In this document: in pieces, positions 32,523 through 41,220 of the stretch
How positions within the stretch are numbered: position 1 is the stretch's first letter
Layout of the letters: each line of letters begins with the position of its first letter
Assembly: GCF_036057275.1 (NCBI RefSeq)
Contig: NZ_CP107945.1
Coordinates: forward strand, 7,192,001-7,256,000
Length of the DNA: 64,000 nt
Direction of reading: 5' to 3'
DNA from: Streptomyces sp. NBC_00390
Lineage (GTDB): Bacteria; Actinomycetota; Actinomycetes; Streptomycetales; Streptomycetaceae
Notes under the pieces: generated by a model
Told to the model about the DNA's origin: nothing
Database searches by the model: none
The model's input: only the letters and a program-made list of their open reading frames with translations
Program-made: the position numbers and the translations under genes

Positions 32523-34236
32523 GCTCAGCCGTGCCGTGTACGCGGACCTGTTCGGGCCGACCACCGGCGACCGGATCAGGCTTGCCGACACGGATCTGCT
32601 CGTCGAGATCGAGGACGACCGCTCGGGCGGACCCGGACGCGCGGGCGACGAGGCGGTGTTCGGCGGCGGCAAGGTGATCCGCGAGTCGATGGGCCAGTCC
32701 CGTACGACCCGGGCCGAAGGCGCGCCGGACACCGTGATCACCGGCGCTGTCGTCATCGACCACTGGGGCATCGTCAAGGCCGACATCGGGATCCGCGACG
32801 GACGGATCACCGGCCTCGGCAAGGCAGGCAACCCCGACACGATGGACGGTGTCCATCCCGACCTCGTCATCGGTCCCGAGACCGAGGTCATAGCGGGCAA
32901 CGGGAAGATCGTCACCGCGGGCGCCATCGACGCCCATGTTCACTTCATCTCGCCGACCATCGTCGACCAGGCACTCGCGACGGGTGTCACCACGCTGGTC
33001 GGCGGCGGCACCGGCCCGGCGGAGGGCACCAAGGCCACCACCATCACGCCGGGGCCGTGGCACCTTGCCCGGATGTTCGAGGCGCTGGAGACCTTCCCCG
33101 TCAACATCGGCCTGCTGGGCAAGGGCAACACCATGTCCCGCGAGGCGATGTACTCCCAGCTGCGGGGCGGGGCACTCGGATTCAAGATCCACGAGGACTG
33201 GGGAGCGACCCCGGCCGTCATCGACGCCTGCCTGAGCGTCTGTGACGAGACCGGCGCCCAACTCGCGGTACACACGGACACCTTGAACGAGGCGGGGTTC
33301 GTCGGGGACACGCTCGCCGCGATCGCGGGCCGCACGATCCACGCGTACCACACCGAGGGAGCGGGCGGCGGGCACGCCCCCGACATCATCACCGTTGTCA
33401 GTGAGCCGTACGTCCTGCCCAGCTCCACCAATCCCACCCGGCCGCACACCGTCAACACCATCGAGGAACACCTCGACATGCTGATGGTCTGTCATCATCT
33501 CAACCCGGCCGTGCCCGAGGACCTCGCCTTCGCCGAATCCCGGATCAGGCCGTCCACGATCGCGGCCGAGGACATCCTCCACGACCTCGGCGCGATCTCG
33601 ATCATCTCCTCCGACTCCCAGGCCATGGGCCGCATCGGCGAGGTGATCACACGCACCTGGCAGACCGCGCACGTGATGAAGAAGCGCCGGGGCGCCCTGC
33701 CGGGTGACGGGCGGGCCGACAACCGCCGGGCACGTCGCTATGTCGCCAAATACACGATCAACCCGGCGGTCGCCCAAGGGCTCGACCGGGAGATCGGCTC
33801 GGTCGAGACCGGCAAACTGGCCGACCTCGTGGTGTGGGATCCCGCCTTCTTCGGCGTCAAGCCGCAGCTCGTCATCAAGGGCGGCCAGATCGCGTACGCA
33901 CAGATGGGTGACGCCAACGCCTCGATCCCGACGCCCCAACCGGTCCTGCCGCGGCCGATGTTCGGCGCGCTGGGGACCGCGGCGGCACGGAGCTCGTTCA
34001 ACTTCGTGGCCGAGGCGGCGATCGAGGACGATCTGCCCGAACGCCTGGGTCTGGCCAAGAAGTTCGTACCGATCACCAGTACGCGGCGGGTCACCAAGGC
34101 GGACATGCGCGAGAACGACGCGATGCCACGGGTCGAGGTGGACGCCGACACGTTCACGGTCACGGTCGACGGTGAGCCGGTCGAACCCGCACCGGCCGTG
34201 GAACTGCCCATGGCACAGCGGTACTTCCTGTTCTGA
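32515..34236 (+). CDS. ureC: Urease subunit alpha (catalytic)
   Basis: The 573-residue catalytic subunit. Nickel-ligand motifs are intact: DAHVHFISP (two His), GFKIHEDWG (carbamylated Lys), HTDTLNEAGF, IHAYHTEGAGGGHAPDI and the flap MVCHHLNP with the catalytic His. The ATG at 32515 (MAELSRAVYADLFGPTTGD) is preferred over the GTG three codons before it because it matches other alpha subunits. It overlaps ureB by 8 bases. A 283-base gap with a hexanucleotide repeat separates it from ureF, which is unusual inside this operon. Confidence 0.98.
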   Translation: MAELSRAVYADLFGPTTGDRIRLADTDLLVEIEDDRSGGPGRAGDEAVFGGGKVIRESMGQSRTTRAEGAPDTVITGAVVIDHWGIVKADIGIRDGRITGLGKAGNPDTMDGVHPDLVIGPETEVIAGNGKIVTAGAIDAHVHFISPTIVDQALATGVTTLVGGGTGPAEGTKATTITPGPWHLARMFEALETFPVNIGLLGKGNTMSREAMYSQLRGGALGFKIHEDWGATPAVIDACLSVCDETGAQLAVHTDTLNEAGFVGDTLAAIAGRTIHAYHTEGAGGGHAPDIITVVSEPYVLPSSTNPTRPHTVNTIEEHLDMLMVCHHLNPAVPEDLAFAESRIRPSTIAAEDILHDLGAISIISSDSQAMGRIGEVITRTWQTAHVMKKRRGALPGDGRADNRRARRYVAKYTINPAVAQGLDREIGSVETGKLADLVVWDPAFFGVKPQLVIKGGQIAYAQMGDANASIPTPQPVLPRPMFGALGTAAARSSFNFVAEAAIEDDLPERLGLAKKFVPITSTRRVTKADMRENDAMPRVEVDADTFTVTVDGEPVEPAPAVELPMAQRYFLF

Positions 34237-34443
34237 TGACGCTGCGACGGATGCCGCACGCGCGGCAATACGCATGCGCCTCCGGGCGCGAACCCCGGGC
34301 GGCGGCCGGCTCTGGTCCGGGTGCGCTCGCGGTCGGTCGCCCGCCCACCGGGGCCGCGGGGTCTCCTCTTCCGGGACCGTCGTCCCGGGTGCGGGTGGTG
34401 GATGGGGCACAGGTGGCCGCGCGGACAGCGGCCCGCGATCGTG

Positions 34444-34500
34444 GGCAGTGGCAGTGGCAGTGGCAGTGGCAGTGGCAGTGGCAGTGGCAGTGGCAGTGGC
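34444..34500. repeat. GGCAGT hexanucleotide repeat, 9.5 copies, between ureC and ureF
   Basis: Nine uninterrupted GGCAGT units plus GGC. In the ureF frame the array reads as alternating GCA and GTG codons, so every unit offers an in-frame GTG that could serve as an upstream start. In-frame text is nine Ala-Val pairs directly joined to the ureF ATG by seven codons. Pure simple repeats are rare in such genomes and prone to slippage. The preceding 200 bases (34237-34443) hold a small CCGGGAC/GTCCCGG hairpin and no gene. Confidence 0.95.
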
Positions 34501-34519
34501 CGACGCCCGGCGGCCGGTC

Positions 34520-35182
34520 ATGAGCCGTGCCGCCCTGCTCGTCCTCGCCGACGGACGGTTCCCTGCCGGAGGGCACGCGCACTCCGGTGGGGCCGAGGCC
34601 GCCGTCAAGGACGGGCGGATCCGGGACGCGCGCGGCCTGGAGGCCTTCTGCCGGGGACGCCTGCACACGACGGGACTCACCGCAGCCGGCCTCGCGGCCG
34701 CGGCCGCGCTCGGGCACGACTTCGCCGCGCTCGACGCCGCTGCCGACGCCCGCACACCCTCGCCCGCCCTCCGGGCCGTCGCGCGCAAGCTCGGACGGCA
34801 GATGATGCGCGCCGCACGGGCCGCCTGGCCGGGCGCCGACCTCGACGCGCTCGCCGTCGCGTTCCCCCGCGGTACGCACCAGCCGATCGTGCTCGGCACC
34901 GCGGCGCGCGCGGCCGGCCTCGCTCCGCCGGACGCCGCGCACTGCGTCGCGTACGAGACCGTCAGCGGTCCGGCCACCGCCGCCGTACGGCTGCTGAGCC
35001 TGGACCCGTTCGAGGCCACCGCCGTCCTCGCCCGCCTCGCCCCCGAGATGGACAGCGTCGCCGCCATGGCGGCGTCCGCCGCCCTCGAGGGCATCGACGC
35101 ACTGCCCGCCGCGTCCGCCCCGCTGCTCGACATCACGGCCGAGCAGCACGCGACCTGGCCCGTACGCCTCTTCGCCTCGTAG
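34520..35182 (+). CDS. ureF: Urease accessory protein UreF
   Basis: A 220-residue GTPase-regulating accessory protein that works with UreG and UreD in nickel insertion. Family text includes LVLADGRFPAGGHAHSGGAEAA at the start and TAVLARLAPEMDSVAAMAA near residue 170. ATG 34520 (MSRAALLVLADG) fits the usual start, but no ribosome site precedes it. The frame is open through the upstream GTG-containing repeat, so initiation could occur there. Confidence 0.93.
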   Translation: MSRAALLVLADGRFPAGGHAHSGGAEAAVKDGRIRDARGLEAFCRGRLHTTGLTAAGLAAAAALGHDFAALDAAADARTPSPALRAVARKLGRQMMRAARAAWPGADLDALAVAFPRGTHQPIVLGTAARAAGLAPPDAAHCVAYETVSGPATAAVRLLSLDPFEATAVLARLAPEMDSVAAMAASAALEGIDALPAASAPLLDITAEQHATWPVRLFAS

Positions 35183-35214
35183 GCCCGCACCCCCGGGCAC
35201 CAAGGAGCCGCACC

Positions 35215-35895
35215 ATGCACCTCGATCACGGACTTCACGAAGCCCCCAGGGCGGTCGGCGCCGACGCCGTACGCCCCGACGGCGGCCGGCGCGCCCTGCG
35301 TATCGGTCTCGGCGGACCCGTCGGTTCCGGCAAGACCGCCACCGTCGCGGCGCTGTGCAGGAGTCTGCGCGACAAGCTGTCCATCGCGGTCGTCACCAAC
35401 GACATCTACACCCGCGAGGATGCCGAGTTCCTGCTCCGTAACGCCGTGCTGCCGCCGGAGCGCATCCATGCCGTCGAGACCGGCGCCTGCCCGCACACCG
35501 CCATCCGCGACGACATCTCCGCCAACCTCGAGGCCGTCGAGGAGCTCGAGGACAGCGTCGGCCCGCTCGATCTGATCCTTGTCGAGTCCGGCGGCGACAA
35601 CCTCACCGCCACCTTCTCCAAGGGACTGGTCGACGCCCAGATCTTCGTCATCGACGTGGCGGGCGGTGACGACATCCCGCGCAAGGGCGGCCCCGGCGTC
35701 ACCACTTCCGACCTGCTGGTGATCAACAAGACCGATCTCGCGCCCTATGTCGGCTCCGACCTCGACCGTATGGCCCGCGACGCCGAGGAACAGCGCGGCG
35801 GCCTGCCCGTCGCCTTCACCTCGCTGACCGGCGGCGAAGGCGTCGGACCGGTCGCCGACTGGGTGCGGGCCCAGCTCGCCGCCTGGACCGCATGA
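35215..35895 (+). CDS. ureG: Urease accessory GTPase UreG
   Basis: A 226-residue SIMIBI GTPase that delivers nickel to apo-urease. Motifs: P-loop GLGGPVGSGKTATVAAL (about 30-46), VVTNDIYTREDAEFL, the nickel/zinc-binding ETGACPHTAIRDD (CPH), LILVESGGDNL and NKTDLAPYVG. ATG 35215 follows AAGGAG. There is no N-terminal His-rich stretch beyond HLDHGLH. The end overlaps ureD by 4 bases. Confidence 0.97.
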   Translation: MHLDHGLHEAPRAVGADAVRPDGGRRALRIGLGGPVGSGKTATVAALCRSLRDKLSIAVVTNDIYTREDAEFLLRNAVLPPERIHAVETGACPHTAIRDDISANLEAVEELEDSVGPLDLILVESGGDNLTATFSKGLVDAQIFVIDVAGGDDIPRKGGPGVTTSDLLVINKTDLAPYVGSDLDRMARDAEEQRGGLPVAFTSLTGGEGVGPVADWVRAQLAAWTA

Positions 35896-36629
35896 GCGTC
35901 CAGGCCACCGCCCGCATCGTGGCCACCCCGGGCGGGCTGCCCGTCCTCGCCGGTGACGGACCACTCGCCCTGCGCCGCACCCGTGCCACCGGCCCGGGCC
36001 ACCGGGTCACCGTCGTGGGTGCGATGAGCGCGCCGCTCGGCGGCGACCGGCTCGCGATCGAGGCAGAGGCGTCGGACGGCGCTCGGCTCACCGTGGACTC
36101 GGCCGCCGCCACGATCGCCCTGCCCGGCCGGACCGGGGCGAGGGCTCACTACGACGTGACGCTGACGGTGGGAGAGGACGCCGTGCTGCGGTGGCTGCCG
36201 GAACAGCTCATCGCGGCACAGGGCAGCGAGCTGCGGATGCGTACCCGCGTCGAACTCGCCGCCACGGCACGGCTGGTGCTGCGCGAGGAGCAGATCCTCG
36301 GCCGCTATGGTGAGCGGCCGGGCACCCTCACCACCCGCCTCACCGTGCACCGGGCCCAACGCCCGTTGCTCGACACCGAGCTCTCCTGCGGACCGGGCGC
36401 ACCCGGAGGCTGGGACGGGCCGGCCGTGCTCGCCGGGCACCGGGCCGTCGGCCAACTCATCGTCGTGGACCCGGAGTACGACGACATCCCGGTCGACGCC
36501 CGGTCGCTGGGCCCGGCCGCCGTGCTGACCCCCTTGGCCGGTCCCGCAGTTCTCGTCACCGCCGTCGCCGAGGACGCGCGGGCCCTGCGTGGCGTCCTGG
36601 ACGAGGCACTGGCACAGCTGCACCGCTGA
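35892..36629 (+). CDS. ureD: Urease accessory protein UreD
   Basis: A 245-residue scaffold for urease activation, which in other bacteria binds the apo-enzyme with UreF and UreG. It has the UreD-type beta-rich text TVVGAMSAPLGGDRLAIEAEASDGARLTVDS and RWLPEQLIAAQGSELRMRTRVELAATARLVLREEQILGR. It overlaps ureG (ATGA) and is the last gene of the operon. No ureE nickel chaperone is present in the operon, which is common in actinobacteria. Confidence 0.93.
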   Translation: MSVQATARIVATPGGLPVLAGDGPLALRRTRATGPGHRVTVVGAMSAPLGGDRLAIEAEASDGARLTVDSAAATIALPGRTGARAHYDVTLTVGEDAVLRWLPEQLIAAQGSELRMRTRVELAATARLVLREEQILGRYGERPGTLTTRLTVHRAQRPLLDTELSCGPGAPGGWDGPAVLAGHRAVGQLIVVDPEYDDIPVDARSLGPAAVLTPLAGPAVLVTAVAEDARALRGVLDEALAQLHR

Positions 36630-36748
36630 GCGGGACGTGACACACCGGTTATTGGTTCGGCAAAGAACACCAGTACGGACTTCTCCCCGCTGCCCTGCCC
36701 ACGAAAGGATCTCCCGGACAACTCCACAACAGAAGGGGGAGGTTCTAC

Positions 36749-38326
36749 GTGAGACGCACAGCAGTGCTCGGCTCGGCCGGCACTCTGGTCGCGGGCACCC
36801 TCATAGCCGGCGCGATCGCTGCTCCGGCAGCGAACGCCGAAGGCTCCAGCCGTGGTTGGTCCGAGGCGCGCGGCGTGAAGATAGCCGCCGAGCGGGCCGC
36901 CAAGAAGGGCATCGCCTGGGCGGACTGCCCGGAGGACTGGGGGTTCGCGAAGCCCATCCAGTGCGGCTGGGTGAGCGTTCCGCTCGACTACGCACGGCCG
37001 TACGGCAAGCAGATCAAGATCGCCGTCGACCGTATCGACAACACCGGGACCAAGGAAGAGCGCCAGGGCGCGCTGATCTACAACCCCGGCGGCCCCGGCG
37101 GCTCGGGTATGCGCTTCCCGGTCCGGGTGACCAGCAAGAACCCCCTGTGGGCCAAGACCTCGAAGGCGTACGACTTCGTGGGCTTCGACCCCCGCGGCGT
37201 CGGCCACTCCACCCCCATCTCCTGTGTGGACCCGCAGGAGTTCGTGAAGGCGCCGAAGCCCGACCCGGTGCCCGACAGCGAGGCGGACAAGCGCGCGCAG
37301 CGCAAGCTCGCCGCCGAGTACGCGGACGGATGCGCCGAGCGCAGCGGCTGGATGCTGCCGCACATGACCACGCCGAACACCGTCCGCGACCTGGACGTCA
37401 TCCGGGCTGCCCTCGGTGAGAAGAAGCTCAACTTCCTGGGCGTCTCCTACGGCACCTACATCGGCGCGGTCTACGCGACGCTCTTCCCTGGCCATGTGCG
37501 CCGGATGATCGTCGACAGCGTGGTCAACCCGTCGCGCGAGAAGATCTGGTACCAGGCCAATCTCGACCAGGACGTCGCGTTCCAGATGCGCTGGGACGAC
37601 TGGAAGGCCTGGGTCGCCAAGAACGACGCGACCTTCCACATCGGCGACACCCCCGAGAAGGTCGAAGCGCAGTGGGTGAAGCTGCGTGCCACCGCGAAGA
37701 AGAGCCCGCTCGGCGGGGTCGTCGGCCCGGCCGAACTCATCGGCTTCTTCCAGAGCGCCCCGTACTACGACTCCGCCTGGGTGCCTGTCGCCCAGGCCTG
37801 GAGCAAGTACGTCGCCGGTGACACCCAGGCGCTCGTCGACGCCGCCGCGCCCGACCTGTCCGACACCGCGGGCAACATCGCCTCGGAGAACGGCAACGCG
37901 GTCTACACCGCCGTCGAGTGTGCCGACGCGAAGTGGCCCACCAGCTGGAAGAAGTGGGACCGGGACAACACCCGTCTGCACAAGGACCACCCGTTCATGA
38001 CGTGGGCCAACGCGTGGATGAATTTGCCGTGCGCCACCTGGTCCGCCAAGCAGCAGACCCCGGTGCAGGTGCGGACCGGCAAGGGCCTGCCGCCGGTGCT
38101 CATCGTGCAGGCCGAGCGTGACGCCGCGACGCCTTACGACGGCGCGGTCGAGCTGCACAAGCGGCTCAAGGGCTCTCGTCTGATCACCGAGAAGGGCGCC
38201 GGCTCGCACGGTGTGACCGGCCTGGTCAACCCGTGCATCAACGAGCGCGTGGACGCCTACCTGCTCAGCGGCAAGGTGGACGGCCGCGATGTGACGTGCA
38301 CCCCGCACGCCACGCCCAAGCCGTAA
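36749..38326 (+). CDS. tap: Secreted tripeptidyl aminopeptidase (alpha/beta hydrolase)
   Basis: A 525-residue extracellular peptidase that releases tripeptides from protein N-termini. It closely follows the Streptomyces Tap protein as I remember it. The signal peptide (RRTAVLGSAGTLVAGTLIAGAIAAPAANA, residues 2-30) and a short pro-segment come first. The catalytic domain has the oxyanion stretch NPGGPGGSG, the nucleophile in LGVSYGTY, the Asp in VQAERDAATPY and the His in GAGSHGVTGL. GTG 36749 has GGGGGAGG eight bases upstream. It ends in a strong shared terminator. Confidence 0.95.
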   Translation: MRRTAVLGSAGTLVAGTLIAGAIAAPAANAEGSSRGWSEARGVKIAAERAAKKGIAWADCPEDWGFAKPIQCGWVSVPLDYARPYGKQIKIAVDRIDNTGTKEERQGALIYNPGGPGGSGMRFPVRVTSKNPLWAKTSKAYDFVGFDPRGVGHSTPISCVDPQEFVKAPKPDPVPDSEADKRAQRKLAAEYADGCAERSGWMLPHMTTPNTVRDLDVIRAALGEKKLNFLGVSYGTYIGAVYATLFPGHVRRMIVDSVVNPSREKIWYQANLDQDVAFQMRWDDWKAWVAKNDATFHIGDTPEKVEAQWVKLRATAKKSPLGGVVGPAELIGFFQSAPYYDSAWVPVAQAWSKYVAGDTQALVDAAAPDLSDTAGNIASENGNAVYTAVECADAKWPTSWKKWDRDNTRLHKDHPFMTWANAWMNLPCATWSAKQQTPVQVRTGKGLPPVLIVQAERDAATPYDGAVELHKRLKGSRLITEKGAGSHGVTGLVNPCINERVDAYLLSGKVDGRDVTCTPHATPKP

Positions 38327-38345
38327 GCGCCACAGCGGTGACGGG

Positions 38346-38375
38346 GGAGGGGCGGCCGGTCACGGCCGCCCCTCC
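38346..38375. terminator. Bidirectional hairpin terminator after tap
   Basis: Perfect 13-base arms (38346-38358, 38363-38375) around a GTCA loop lie between converging tap and the acyltransferase gene. TTC follows on the plus strand. Confidence 0.75.
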
Positions 38376-38407
38376 TTCGCCCTGCGGCGCGTCCCCCTCC
38401 TGCGCCC

Positions 38408-39127
38408 TCAGCTGCTGCGACGCGGGAACTTCCGCTGCTTCTGCTGCTGTTCCTGCAGCTCAGCCTTGGCCTCGGCGGCGTACCGGTCCACGTACTCCTG
38501 GCCGGACAGCCCGAGAATGGCGTACATGATCTCGTCCGTCACGGCGCGGATCGCCGCCTTCTCGTTCTCCATGCCCGCGTAGCGCGAGAAGTCCAGCGGC
38601 TCACCGAACCGGACCGTGACCCGCTTGATCTTCGGCACCACCTGTCCGGGCGGCTGGATCTCGAAGGTCCCCACCATCGCGCACGGCACCACGGGGACCC
38701 CGGCCCTGAGCGCCATCACCGCGACCCCGACCTTGCCCTTGTAGAGGCGTCCGTCGTGCGAACGGGTGCCTTCGGGGTAGATGCCCAGCAACTCGCCCTT
38801 GCTCAGCACCCCGAGTCCCTCACGGATGGCCGCCTGGCCGGCCTCCTTGCCGGAACGGTCCACCGGGATCTGACCGGCACTGCGGAAGAACGCCGCGGTC
38901 AACCGCCCCTTGATGCCGGGCCCGGTGAAGTACTCGGCCTTGGCGAGAAAGGTGATGCGCCGCTTGATGATGGCCGGCATCACGAAGTGGTCCGAGAAGG
39001 ACAGATGGTTGCCTGCGACGATCGCCGCGCCCTCGGCCGGGATGTGCTCGAGTCCTTCGATCCTGGGGCGGAACAGCACCCGCAGCAGCGGCCCAAGAAG
39101 GACGTACTTGAGCACGTAATAGAACAC
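38408..39127 (-). CDS. Lysophospholipid acyltransferase, PlsC type
   Basis: A 239-residue 1-acyl-glycerol-3-phosphate acyltransferase-like enzyme that should acylate a lysolipid at the membrane. The acyltransferase motifs are NHLSFSD (NHx4D, about 41-47), FFRSAGQIPVDR, YPEGTRSHDGRLYKGKVG and VPVVPCAMVG. A hydrophobic N-terminal stretch (MFYYVLKYVLLGPLLRVLF) anchors it. The C-terminus is Gln/Lys-rich. GTG 39127 is chosen because the protein then begins in the family style. Confidence 0.92.
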   Translation of the reverse strand: MFYYVLKYVLLGPLLRVLFRPRIEGLEHIPAEGAAIVAGNHLSFSDHFVMPAIIKRRITFLAKAEYFTGPGIKGRLTAAFFRSAGQIPVDRSGKEAGQAAIREGLGVLSKGELLGIYPEGTRSHDGRLYKGKVGVAVMALRAGVPVVPCAMVGTFEIQPPGQVVPKIKRVTVRFGEPLDFSRYAGMENEKAAIRAVTDEIMYAILGLSGQEYVDRYAAEAKAELQEQQQKQRKFPRRSS

Positions 39128-39776
39128 AGGTCGGCTCCCAACTGCCCGGATCGGTTCCGGGGTTTGCGTTCTGCCTGGTCACAAGGTGTTTCGGAGGGGG
39201 CCAGTGTAAATGCACACGTTGTGGTCTGTAACCGCCTCCGATCGGACTCGCGCTGTCTCATTTGCCGCCTTGCCGCCTTGCCGGCGACGAGGGATCATGC
39301 GCGGCCCGGAACGTCCGCGACGCCCCGCAGATCGGGGACGAGAGGCCCTCGTACGCACCGCAGTTGGGCGATGGGCCACGGCCTGCACGCCGTCATCTCC
39401 CGCAGGATCGGAGCCGTGTACCGGCCGATGAGCAGTACGCGGCGCGGAGGAGTCGCCCCGCCCTGACGGTCCCCTCGCCCGGTCGTGGTCAGTGGCTCCT
39501 CGTTCCGGACGGTCCGAGATCAAGGCGTCGGTGCCGCCGATCGGACCCGTCCGTCTGCTGGTCCTGGCACGCCGGACGCCCGCCGGATGGGACAACGGTT
39601 GACGCCCGCCGGGTCGGCAGCCTCGGGCGGCGGTGGACGAGGGGCCGGGACGCGGGCCTGCAGACGGCGGTGACCCGGGACACGGTCCGGCGGACGGCGG
39701 TGGTCGCGGCGCTCGAGATGCTCCGCGACCACCTGCGGCTATCGGGAGAACGGACAGCCTGCCAATGGCCCCGGGC
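39128..39776. other. 649-bp stretch without a supported gene
   Basis: Several open frames cross it but all are Arg/Pro/Gly-rich with no family look. The only slightly protein-like text (TVRRTAVVAALEMLRDHLRLSGE, plus strand near 39680-39745) is too short to call. The region must hold the acyltransferase promoter. Confidence 0.5.
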
Positions 39777-39953
39777 TCAGTGCTTGGTGCCCTTGCGGAC
39801 CTGGTCGGCGGCCTTCTCGGCCATCTCCTGGGTCTTGCCCTCCAACTGCTCGCCCTTGCCCTCGGCCTGCATGGACCTGTCGCCCGCGGTCTTGCCCATG
39901 GTCTCCTTCATCTTCCCCTTCAGCTGCTTCGCCTTGGCTTTGCTCTTGCTCAT
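39777..39953 (-). CDS. CsbD-family stress protein (58 residues)
   Basis: A 58-residue, Lys/Glu/Gly-rich protein (MSKSKAKAKQLKGKMKETMG ... QLEGKTQEMAEKAADQVRKGTKH). CsbD proteins are small, hydrophilic, four-helix general-stress proteins of unknown biochemical role, controlled by SigB in Bacillus. ATG 39953 has GAGGAAG about 9 bases upstream. It is a second, divergently placed copy relative to the CsbD gene at 40229. Confidence 0.82.
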   Translation of the reverse strand: MSKSKAKAKQLKGKMKETMGKTAGDRSMQAEGKGEQLEGKTQEMAEKAADQVRKGTKH

Positions 39954-40155
39954 CAGGATCGACTTCCTCTCCGGATCGGGGGTGATCGTGCCTGACCACC
40001 CTGTTCACCGTTCACCGTGCGCCAGCGGGGGGAGTGCCGCAAATTCGCATTACTCGAACAACTGTAGGAAAACCTCGTGGAGCGGCGCCGACGCACCCGT
40101 GGCGCATTTCTGGTGGCACGCCACGTCCGCAGCCAAGAGGAATACGTGAAAAGAC

Positions 40156-40181
40156 GTTTGCCGGTCCCCTGCCGAGGTAGC
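40156..40181 (+). promoter_or_regulatory. SigB-type promoter of the CsbD gene
   Basis: GTTT (40156-40159), 16 bases, then GGTAGC (40176-40181) approximates the streptomycete stress-sigma consensus (GNNTN14-16GGGTAY). It is about 48 bases before the GTG start. Confidence 0.5.
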
Positions 40182-40228
40182 CGAATGATGTACCCGAAAA
40201 CAGCGCCACTCCTCAGGAGCTGATTCGC

Positions 40229-40444
40229 GTGGCTGACCAGGGAAAGAAGATACGAGGCAAGGCCCAGGAGACAGTGGGCAAGGCCAAGGAGAAGGCCGGA
40301 CAGGCGACGGGCGACGACGAACTGCGTCTGAAGGGGACCGCCGACCGCCTTGAGGGCAAGACCCGCCAGGCGGCCGCGGAAGCCCAGGAATCCGTGCGCG
40401 ACGCGGCGGACGCGGCCAAGGAGAGCACCCGTAAGCACAAGTGA
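40229..40444 (+). CDS. CsbD-family stress protein (71 residues)
   Basis: A 71-residue CsbD protein: MADQGKKIRGKAQETVGKAKEKAGQATGDDELRLKGTADRLEGKTRQ has the family GKxKExxGxxTGDxxLxxxGxxxxxxG spacing, followed by an Ala/Glu/Lys amphipathic tail. It is charged and probably cytosolic. It starts with GTG after CAGGAGC. Its neighbours, a second CsbD gene and an SRPBCC gene with SigB-like promoters, support a stress role. Confidence 0.88.
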   Translation: MADQGKKIRGKAQETVGKAKEKAGQATGDDELRLKGTADRLEGKTRQAAAEAQESVRDAADAAKESTRKHK

Positions 40445-40555
40445 CAGCTGGTCATTCTCCGGAACGAACCGGGTTTCGCGGGGCAGTTGTTCAGCCGTGC
40501 GGAACCCGGACCGTTTGTGCGGAGGCGAAATTCGCGCATTGCCGGTGGGTTCGAG

Positions 40556-40580
40556 GTCTCGGCCGGGCCGATTCGGGTAC
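40556..40580 (+). promoter_or_regulatory. SigB-type promoter of the SRPBCC gene
   Basis: GTCT (40556-40559), 15 bases, then a perfect GGGTAC (40575-40580), about 58 bases before the ATG at 40639. It fits the general-stress sigma consensus better than the upstream CsbD promoter. Confidence 0.5.
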
Positions 40581-40638
40581 TCGCGGAAACGTGTCAGGTC
40601 CGCTGGCCGTGGGCCGGTCGTTGAAAGGAGTCACAACA

Positions 40639-41097
40639 ATGAGCATGGTCAAGGAATCGGTGGAGGTGGAGGTTCCCATCCACACCGCTTACAACCAGTG
40701 GACGCAGTTCGAGGAATTCCCCGAGTTCATGGAGGGCGTCGAAGAGGTCAGGCAGCTCGATGACCTCCACAATCACTGGATCACCAAGATCGGTGGCGTG
40801 CGCAGGGAGTTCGACACCGAGATAGTCGACCAGCTCCCGGACGAGCGGATCGCCTGGCGCACCGTCGGCGGCGACACCAAGCAGATGGGGATGGTCCACT
40901 TCCGCCGCCTGGATGACACGCACACCCGTGTGGAGCTCGTGATGGACGTCGAACCCAGCGGTGCGGCGGAGAAGACCGCGGCCGTGACGGGCATGATCGA
41001 CCGGCGGATCAAGGGCGATATGCGGCGCTTCAAGGAGTACATCGAGCAGCGCGGCGGCGAATCCGGCTCGTGGCGCGGCCGCGTCACCCCTGGATGA
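40639..41097 (+). CDS. SRPBCC-fold protein (polyketide cyclase/dehydrase-like)
   Basis: A 152-residue START/SRPBCC-fold protein. It begins MSMVKESVEVEVPIHTAYNQWTQFEEFPEFMEGVEEVRQLDD, continues with DEIVDQ-like strands (EIVDQLPDERIAWRTVGG, MGMVHFRRLDDTHTRVEL) and ends in the long C-terminal helix (DMRRFKEYIEQRG). The fold forms a hydrophobic pocket; ligand and function are unknown. GAAAGGAG precedes the ATG. A 16-bp hairpin follows it. Confidence 0.88.
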   Translation: MSMVKESVEVEVPIHTAYNQWTQFEEFPEFMEGVEEVRQLDDLHNHWITKIGGVRREFDTEIVDQLPDERIAWRTVGGDTKQMGMVHFRRLDDTHTRVELVMDVEPSGAAEKTAAVTGMIDRRIKGDMRRFKEYIEQRGGESGSWRGRVTPG

Positions 41098-41134
41098 CCG
41101 CCGCGGCTCTTCGTGGAGGGCATCCGGTGCGCGG

Positions 41135-41174
41135 CGCGCGCTCCGCCGTCGTGCGGCCGACGGCGGAGCGCGCG
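41135..41174 (+). terminator. Hairpin between the SRPBCC and DUF2252 genes
   Basis: Perfect 16-base arms (41135-41150 and 41159-41174) with an 8-base loop start 38 bases after the stop. It should separate the two genes' transcripts at least in part. Confidence 0.65.
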
Positions 41175-41220
41175 ATCATGGAGGAGCCTGTCTCCGGGCC
41201 AAGTGACGGGGAGGCCACCC

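Noticed and set aside
32290..35964. A 1224-residue minus-strand open frame opposite the urease genes
   Set aside because: It is opposite ureB, ureC, ureF and ureG, all of which have clear motifs; the minus-strand text has low-complexity composition and no family.
39179..39595. A 138-residue minus-strand protein in the 39.2-39.6 kb gap
   Set aside because: It is Arg/Pro/Gly-rich, has no ribosome site or domain, and its codon pattern lacks the usual third-position bias.
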